Shown here piece by piece: positions 55,745-64,000 of a DNA stretch of 64,000 bases. Both the position numbers and the translations under genes were made by a program. The stretch lies in NCBI RefSeq assembly GCF_964340395.1, contig NC_135551.1, positions 21,392,003-21,456,002 of the forward strand. Reading direction: 5' to 3'. Within the stretch, counting starts at the first letter, position 1. Every line of letters starts with the position of its first letter. The notes beneath the pieces are model-generated. The model did no database searches. It was not told where the DNA came from and saw only the letters and a list, made by a program, of their open reading frames with translations. Origin of the DNA: Glandiceps talaboti (lineage: Eukaryota > Hemichordata > Enteropneusta > Spengelidae).

Positions 55745-56880
55745 TAAGAAAATTGACACGGAAATAGAAAATGAGAGATAATATCTATCTGAGATTAAAT
55801 CTGACAGTATTCCGTGTCAACATACACAATTATAATATGAAGTAGAATATGACGACCGTATTGTATAATATAAAATCACATTTTGGTTTCTATTAAATGT
55901 AAAATGTTTAATAACGTTTTTGACCAAAGATATTTTGGCAAGAAATTGACACGGAAATAGAAAATGGCAGATAATACCTATCTGTCATTAAAGATTATAT
56001 TTGAAGTTTTAGCCGATAATATAATTTAGTAAGAAAATTGACACGGAAATAGAACATGACAGATAACATCTACCAGAACTTAAATCTGACAGTATTCCAT
56101 GTTAACATACACAATTACATATGAAGTAGAATATGACGATCGTATTGTATAATATAAAATCACATTTTGGTTTCTATTAAATGTTTAACTATGTTAGACA
56201 TTAACACGGAAATAGAAAATGACAGATGATACCCAACTGTCATTAAATCTGAGGAGACTAGTCCAATTTAAAATTAAAAAAAAAGTATCAACTGTTGGAT
56301 AGTTTGAGAAAATTGGTAATTGTAATTGTGGCTTCGATTGAAGCTCGGAGTGAATTTTCTGATTTTAATACCGTGACTATATCCTATATGACTATAAAGA
56401 ATGCCAAATTAATGACACACTGTTGCACAATAAACGTAGAAGACTCGGTTAAAAACACGTAACTGTCATTCTTATCTAAAACTAGTGAAGCGTGTACAGA
56501 TGTCACTTGCGAAAAACACAAAGACATGTACATTCGAACCATTTCATCTTTAAAATCTCATAGCGCGGCTTAAATAGGGTCAGTCGGGTTACCAGAAACA
56601 CACTGGAAATAGAAAATGACAGATAATATCTATCCGTGATTAAATCTGTGGAGACTAATCCATTTTAACATAAACCAAACGATTTCCAGCAAACTGTTGA
56701 CTTTGGTTTGAGAAAGATAGTAATTGTCGAAGTGAATTTGCTGATTCACTCTGTCGTAGTTGACAACAAAGAATACCAATCACTGACACATAGTTGTACA
56801 AAAAACGTAGAAGACTCGGTGAAAACATGCAATTCTTAGCTAAAGCTAGTGAATCGTGTATGCAGACGTCACTTGAGAAC
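55745..56880. repeat. complex repeat cluster built on gacacggaaatagaaaatg
   Basis: The motif with following agataatatctatctg recurs near 55756, 55950, 56040, 56205 and 56603. A longer block (acgtagaagactcggt...) around 56330-56530 recurs diverged at 56690-56900. Origin unknown. Confidence 0.8.
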
Positions 56881-57434
56881 GTACACAGACGTATATGAAT
56901 GCGTAAAAAGACAAAAAAGTAATTTGTCGACTTGAAATACGGAGGTCGTTTGAATATAACTCGTCATTTTAAATGGACAAACTCCTCAGAGAAGCTGTTA
57001 GTGAGCTTTTACTGATAATAAAATGTATTACGAGATATCTTTCTCAGAAGGGAGAATTCGAAAGCATACCGTTTGATACTTACTAGTAACCATGGCTACC
57101 CCCATGTGGTGACTTCATTTATGTTGAAACACGTACGTGAAAAGTTATGTTGTCAAAGCTATACCTTTAGGTTTTGATATATGTTATTATTACATAAAGA
57201 ATCGATATTAATAACGCAGGTTTCTAATATTATGTATATACTTGTTTTTTCTCGGATATAGAAATCATATGTTCCAGTGGATAATAGTATTTATCACCAA
57301 GATTGCTGCAAACGCAGTTACTTATCATTTCTTGTACTTGTGTAGTATAATGAGGCCTTTTAAATTGTCTGAAAGTGCAAGACCGATTAACCTTTTTTAC
57401 CCTATACCATGTTTTGAGGGAGTGTAATTCGTTT

Positions 57435-57810
57435 CACAGTGTTGCAGTGCCTTCCCCTGTCAGGAAAAAAGCGTTTTCTGTTTTGCAACTCATACATCTT
57501 AAGTTATTAGGATAGGTTGGCGCATTGCATTCAATCACTGCCCAGGTAGCTATAGTTGTTGATAAAATTTTCCTATGGAGAAAACAGTAGCGCTGCAGTA
57601 CCTTCCCCTGCTACCCGAAAAAGCTATAGCTCTGTTGCAATTAGTCACTGCCCAGGGAGCTATAATTGTTTGATGCATTTCTCGTGTTGGAGAAAATAGG
57701 TTCTGCAGCAACTTCTCTTGCCACAGAAAGAACGATTTCTGTTTTGTAACTCATACATCCTCAGTTTGGTTGACGGAGTGTAATCCATCACAGCCCGGGT
57801 AGCTACAGTT
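57435..57810. repeat. three degenerate repeats of about 150 bp
   Basis: Each unit contains ccttcccctgctac/cagg and tcactgcccaggtagctata. Diverged tandem array. Confidence 0.7.
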
Positions 57811-58509
57811 CTTGATCAAGTTCTTGATCAATGAGAACTTCAAGACAGAACTGATGACGCCATCGCAGTATCTATTTTCATTAAATTAATTTCAATTGGC
57901 CCAAGCTATGTTATCAGGGGAGTTCAAATGCATTTATGTCGATACGCATTCGCTGTGATTGCTTTAAGATATAGAACTACTCTTTAAGTAGTCCTCCTGC
58001 TTGGGATTTGACGATAATTTAAGCCTCGTTGTATTTAGAAGGAATGATTCAAATTAGAAATGATTGTATGTCCAGTCCTACCTACTCTTGTCAAATCAAA
58101 AAATTCGCCTGAAGGCTCTTGAGATATTATTTTCGAGTAAGGTCGTGATGCGATTCGCAACACTCACATTTTCGACCTAATTTCTACCCAAGATCCGAAG
58201 CCAAACAAAATCTTCCTGCAATCTCAAAGGCAACCCCATGTAAAGGATTCGGGGTAATCTCTAGTGCACAAATAGTATGCTATTAGCGGATACGAAGCTA
58301 TGGCAGTGACATTTCGATCGACTAATTCAATTTCAGGAAAATGATCCTTGTACTTTACATTAGCATTGTCAAAGTCAGCGGTTTAAAATTAATGCACTTA
58401 AATCAATTTCCGCCTTCTTAGGATGTCTCTAGCTCTAGCTTCTATCCTTCAAGCACCAAAGGGTCCAATTTAATCACGACACAAAACTCTGAGATGATGA
58501 CATTTTAAG

Positions 58510-58690
58510 TATATAATTCAACTGAATCATATTTACATTTAAGAATACAATTCAGATTCGATATTTATGAATCATATTGGATTTAAAGTTTTGATGTCTA
58601 TGAATCATATTCACATTTAAGAATACAATTCAGATTCGATGTCTATCAATAATATTCACATTTAAGAATAGAATTTCGATTCGATGTGTT
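58510..58690. repeat. short tandem repeat, about 50-55-bp unit x 4
   Basis: Units of the form catttaagaatacaattcag then attcgatgtctatgaatcat. Confidence 0.8.
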
Positions 58691-58847
58691 TGTATCATAA
58701 ATTTTTTAAGGGCATATAACTCCGATTATCGTTTCAGTATTAACACTAGGTGTTAGAGTGATTTAAATAATGTTGTCCATAACGACATTCATTCCTAGCA
58801 GTATTTGCTCTCTACAGTGTCTCTATCATAGTATTAATACGAAGAAG

Positions 58848-58990
58848 AATAATGTTGGTTTTATATAGCGCTTTCCGACTCTGCTCAAAGTGCTTTACAA
58901 TTTTTACCCCTGGCACAGATCTTTAGAGGCACAATGGCCGTTTACTTCCTCATCTTCCTGGGGAGCATACAATCCATTTGTGTGTGCAAG
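58848..58990. mobile_element. dispersed repeat (tatagcgctttccgactctgctcaaa type)
   Basis: The stretch ttttatatagcgctttccga and its continuation to ggggagcatacaatcc has the look of a high-copy element I associate with marine invertebrate genomes. Only one copy is in this window, so the call rests on recognition. Confidence 0.4.
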
Positions 58991-60245
58991 ATTTGTATAA
59001 TGATGTTCAAAGACAACGTGTAAACAACATGGGGTGGAGACGCAGACGACGAACAGAAAAAATAACAAAGCTGTTCAACTTCAGCTACTACCCCATATTG
59101 TTTGTGATGGTGGCTGGAAACGTCAGCAATGTGGTTACAGGACTACGGTATGCAGTATGATTTTTGTTTCTTATTTTAGTATTGTTTGATAGTTTTCTAA
59201 ATAATACATGTTACAAGCTTATGCATCTAAAACATAAAGGTTTTTCAAAAAAAAGTAAATTTCGTAAAACAGAATGTCAAAAAGGAGATAAATCATAAAT
59301 CAATCATTGAACAAATGTTAATCAAAAGGGAAAAGGGTAATGTTTATACTTAAAGTAGAGATGTGTTGCATATTATAATTAATGTATGTATATGTACAGA
59401 CAGATGATGTGTTATTATTACAGAGAAACAGAACAATAACAAAATGTGAGAAATTATATATATAATATATATACATAAATATATATATAGAGTTTTTAAC
59501 CTTTCGTTATCATTCTGTGTTCTGGTTATATCTGTACCGTGCCTAATTTTGTTTTTTATACTAATGATGCATACACGTGTCTGTGATTTACAGACAGCTA
59601 AGCTGTTTTGGCGTCCATTGTGCATTACCTGTAAAACTGATGACAAGGAAACATTCGCCCCACAACCAAATAACGAAAGCAAAGAGATGAATTCATAATG
59701 ACTCAGTAAAGTACTGTGGCATGTAGATTTATATGTATTATCATCAGTATATATTGCCCGTGGCATAAAATTACACCCTTGTCCAATCATTGTAATAAAA
59801 AAGTCGACCACCTACGCAAATAGTTAGACATGGTTTTCCGTTGAGCGGCTTCTAATTTCTTATCTTTTTTGCTGAAAGCAAAGCAACTATTTTGCCATTC
59901 TTCGTGAAAATGTTACTGTGAATGCTTGGAGGTATTGTATTTGAGGCTCTTAAAAGATTGATGCGTGAGACGACATCTCTCATGCTGTTACTTTCTGTCT
60001 TATTTTGTCTTAATTACATTCTACATAGCATTTTCCGCATTAAACGTTGGAAAGATACATTGATCGCTTTAGTTGTGAGTTATTGTCATAAGCTTAGACT
60101 AACGGCCATCAATGAAAGACACAATTTCTTTTACTCGTAAATTAACAGCATCGTCATGTAACGTGTTGAATTGATCAGGGCGCCACCCTGCTCAGCTTGT
60201 ATGATATATACGGCGCTGCATATTCACACGCAGAACTTAAAACAA
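58991..60245. other. intergenic, nothing recognised
   Basis: Short ORFs at 58978-59160, 59350-59811 and 59922-60140 match no family I know and have no splice support. Confidence 0.35.
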
Positions 60246-60246
60246 T

Positions 60247-60340
<94 letters not shown>
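60246..60340. repeat. (CT)n microsatellite
   Basis: CT run with one CC break. Confidence 0.98.
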
Positions 60341-60344
<4 letters not shown>

Positions 60345-63300
60345 AAGTCTATTCTTTCCATTTATTAAACCTTCAAAATATATTATCAACTTGAACCCTT
60401 GCCCACATAGAGTAAGCCTATGTCCATGAAACGCCGTTAGCACTATCTGTCTCTTTCTGTCACCGTCGTTCTTTCATCTGTACAAAGTAGCGAAGAACTC
60501 AAAGTTTGCCGATAAATAATTTGCTTCATGACTATCAATGCTTTGAAACATACTTCCAATGGCAGATGGTAATCCAAGAATACCAATTAATATCTAGAAA
60601 ATTGGTATCAGCGTGAATAAACATTACTGTGCAGAAGTTTGCCATCAGTACATTACTTTTCAAATTCGATTCTATACATATTTATAATTTGACTTCCATG
60701 ACATGATAGCATTTCCAAACCAAAATAAAACACACCTGCGTAATTGTAGTTCTAATATCACGGTAGCTGTGTGATTGGAATATAAATGCTTTAACAGAAA
60801 CGTTGAACGTTGGATTAATACTAATCAGGAGATTAACCGAAAACTGACAATGCAACGTTCGAGGTAATCATCTTGGCAACGTTTAATGCGCCAAAAAATA
60901 TAAATAGTCGGCGTGCTGCCAGCAGGTGGGTCTTTAATTGGGCACCTTACAATATGGGGTGTAATGGACTAAAATCTCAACATCTCATGATTACATCACG
61001 CATTTCATTGTCAAGATATCGAATTCCCCAAACGTCGCAGCACTCACATTATGCCGGCGACATGTTCTACACATTGCGACGCCAGTACATGAATTACTTT
61101 CAATAATGGAATACGTAGAAAGGTTGGAGTTGTTTTGTTTTACCACGTTTGGAGACAGGAAGGACGAAAATAATGACGATAATGAATGAAATCAACTCTA
61201 AGACACGTAACGAATCGTCAATAAAAAACATGATAATTTTTTTAATTACAGCAATTAGATAGAACGGAAAAACTAGAGGGCCTGGCGACCTGTGCCTAAG
61301 TGAATCGATTTTTATTCTTGCGTTGTCTCAATAACAGTTCCGCCGTGATTCTCTTATATCTGGCCCTATAGCATCCCATTTGCATCAATAAACCACAGTT
61401 GTGTCTCATTGCCATAGAACTTAAGCACTTATATTTTTCCTCCAAAACTAATGTTATTCTCCCGATAGATATCTTTCGATATTTACACGATACTGTAGGC
61501 TATTTTCTCGCTGTGTCACAAGTGATCAGAATTTCATTTAAAATCCGCCAGGTGTTCTTTATATGAGTGGGAAATTATCAATAGGAAAGTCAAAATGTTG
61601 GACGGTTTATAGCTTATTATACTTTTGCTATTTTCTTATAGATAATATGTGTGAGTTTAATTTCAGCTATTTTAGTTAATGATGATTGAGACAAGCGACT
61701 GTTTCACTGTATTGCAATAGTCCAGTTGCCATTTAGGCCTGTATGGGTTGACCTTGGTCGTGGTACAAGAACGTTTCAGTACTGTTTTACCGATCTGATG
61801 AACATGTGGACATCTTAAATAGTTGTATTATGTCATACCGAACACAAGATGTTTGCAAACTCAGCTCGTCTCGGTTTCCCATTCTCACCGCTGGTGGCTA
61901 CTACTTCCTCCCCGCAGAGGAAGTAAATCCTACAATGGAATCTGGGTAACCTAGGAAGCCTGTATCAGCCTGTAATATTTAATGATGCATTGTGGGAAAT
62001 ACACTATCCCCATAGTACTTTGCAACTGCGCATGCTCACTTTGGATTGCAATTGGCTTATAGTCACAGTGTGTAATGTGTAATTAACTTACTGCCTTGAG
62101 GGATGTGACAATAACCTGATCTGTGTCATAACAGCACTAGGCTACCACTAACATAGTCTTTTACTAGAGTCTATATAATATGACTCGGCATAGTTTATGT
62201 CAAATACATCATACTTCAAACTGTTTAGCATAGTGTACTGTGACACCATGTATAGTTCACTTGTACCACGCTTTTGTGACCTTTTACTAGAATGGCAGGT
62301 GATACTTTTTACTTACTTACTTACTTACTTATTTATTTATTTATTCGAGTCTACAGGTTACCCCAATTATATTATAAAGTAATCTACAAAGTAATTCTGA
62401 ATAAAATGTTGTTGAAAAGTGAATGAGTAAAGAAAATGCCATTTCTAAGATAACCATTAATATGGAAAATTCTAACCTACAACAGGGTAAGAAATATGGA
62501 GAAAACATTGCAATTAGTTATGCGAGACTATCCTTACATCTCACATCTGAATCGCCGTCTTGATTTGCAAGAATTTACATTCATTGACGACCGAAGGCCG
62601 ATGTCTGCTACATTTTTTTTCACTACGTCTACTCTTTTGGCAAACCTATATCAACCAGCATCTTTGCCATCCGCAAATTTTACGTTTCTCCTTCTGTGTG
62701 AATGCAAAATCAGAGCCGCTTTTGGGCAAACTTTAGACTCTTATTTTTATGACAACGTAACATAGTAATCTTGTGCTCGTGCCCTAGAGCAAATAAGGCA
62801 GCTAATGCAAGCTGTGTGCAAATTAAGGGAAACTTGTTCATACCAAGTGACATGGTCTTAAGAGTATAAACAAAGCCATGTATTATGATATTAACAGTTA
62901 AGTAGGATATCTGCTTAGAACACTCCAGAATGCATCAAATGGGCACATAAAATCCTTAATTGTAATGAACAGTCCTCTCAAATTAATTTTCCGTTACATT
63001 AATTCATTATCACGCATTGAAAGCAATGTTGCATTATCAAGCTTAGTAGATGGAAAACACAAATGCTACCATTGAATAGATCTGGAAATAGCTACATTCA
63101 CTTGAATAGTAATTCCGGACAAGAAGATCATTTGAATTGATTTCGACAAGTACATGCAACTACTTGACAATATATTGTTACAGTAACCACGACATTTCAT
63201 GATAGAGGTGCTACTTCCTGCCAGACACTATCAGTAATGGGTTATCAACATACTGGTTGATAGCATCGATCTGGAGAAGTTCATGTCTTGCAAACAGATA

Positions 63301-63610
63301 ACAAAATGTAATAGCTATGATGTCTGGCGATCCCTCTGAAGTGCGAGACAACCAGATGACAGCTATCTGTCAATTTACACCCTCAAGCAAAGTCATAAGA
63401 AATGATCATGTGCATCATCACCTCGTTGCTACATAAAGTTTTCGCACCTCTTAATATTATGTACCACTTTACACATCTTTGCAACTTCCTTCCCATAATT
63501 AACCTACAAATAAATAAATGAACTAGTTTTTGAAAGCATTTTGATCAGTAGAATCCCTTTAAGATGCTCTGTCTGTGGACAGTAGATATTCCACATTAAT
63601 CTTTACGACC
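60341..63610. other. intergenic, nothing recognised
   Basis: Small ORFs at 60873-61106 and 62496-62765 are unplaced. An (ACTT)n(ATTT)n run lies at 62311-62345. Confidence 0.35.
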
Positions 63611-64000
63611 CGGATATGGGGGTTTGTGGACTGACGAGGGCCCCGAAAGCTGTACTACCGAGGTACGAAAAAAGGTTATGTTTTTTCTCTCAATTTATTT
63701 ACAACATTTCACTATTAATTTATGTGGTTATGTGATTAAAATGACGTTTCCATGTCTCTATATAAGGTTTATGATAAAACCTTTACAGCTCGGATATGGG
63801 GGTTTGTGGACTGACGAGGGCCCCGAAAGCTGTACTACCGAGGTACGAAAAAAGGTTATGTTTTTTCTCTCAATTTATTTACAACATTTCACTATTAATT
63901 TATGTGGTTATGTGATTAAAATGACGTTTCCATGTCTCTATATAAGGTTTATGATAAAACCTTTACAGCTCGGATATGGATGTACCGCGGTAGTACAGCT
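63611..64000 (+). repeat. 180-bp tandem satellite, truncated by window end
   Basis: Units start at 63611 and 63791 (cggatatggg). The two full units look nearly identical. A third start at 63971 breaks after ten bases into tgtaccgcggtagtacagct, close to the reverse complement of the unit's own agctgtactaccg-aggtac, so the array turns into an inverted copy at the edge. Confidence 0.9.

Overview
This window looks like nuclear DNA of a non-vertebrate animal. It is AT-rich, the genes are split by GT-AG introns, and it is full of microsatellites, LINE fragments, tRNA-derived SINE sequence and foldback elements. The repertoire (an SLC16 carrier, a class A GPCR, a bacterial-type core methionine synthase gene with introns) would fit a marine invertebrate such as a hemichordate, cephalochordate or lophotrochozoan. 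The sequence alone does not fix the species. Layout: (1) 1-2900 is repeats: a LINE 3' tail, a 26-bp-type minisatellite, a long perfect hairpin and a decayed CR1/L2-like LINE. (2) 2936-7605, minus strand: a complete four-exon SLC16 (monocarboxylate transporter-like) gene; its exons join in frame to 521 codons. (3) 7700-14487: a helentron/pearl-like tandem-repeat element, microsatellites and unrecognised DNA. (4) 14488-24572, plus strand: a nine-exon cobalamin-independent methionine synthase-like gene (core MetE). All splice phases match and give 350 residues, with zinc-ligand motifs present. Intron 1 carries a 2,631-bp foldback element whose inverted ends are arrays of a 12-bp palindrome, with 6-bp target duplications. 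A Penelope-type hammerhead ribozyme core lies inside that element. (5) 27474-30789, minus strand: a second, convergent copy of the same gene that has exons 1, 2, 7, 8 and 9 but not 3-6, with a small piece of exon 6/intron 6 lying inverted inside it. (6) 30790-46270: no convincing gene, only microsatellites and a MITE family with TA duplications. (7) 47005-47418, plus strand: the first exon of a rhodopsin-class GPCR (TM1 to the start of TM3); the middle of the receptor is not in the window, and a possible tail exon follows. (8) 48069-64000: hairpins, MITEs, a tRNA-derived SINE, complex tandem repeats, and at the edge a 180-bp satellite with a hammerhead-like core. The coding genes show no shared pathway. 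The clearest biology is the duplication and decay of a bacterial-type methionine synthase gene in a locus reshaped by foldback and ribozyme-bearing elements.
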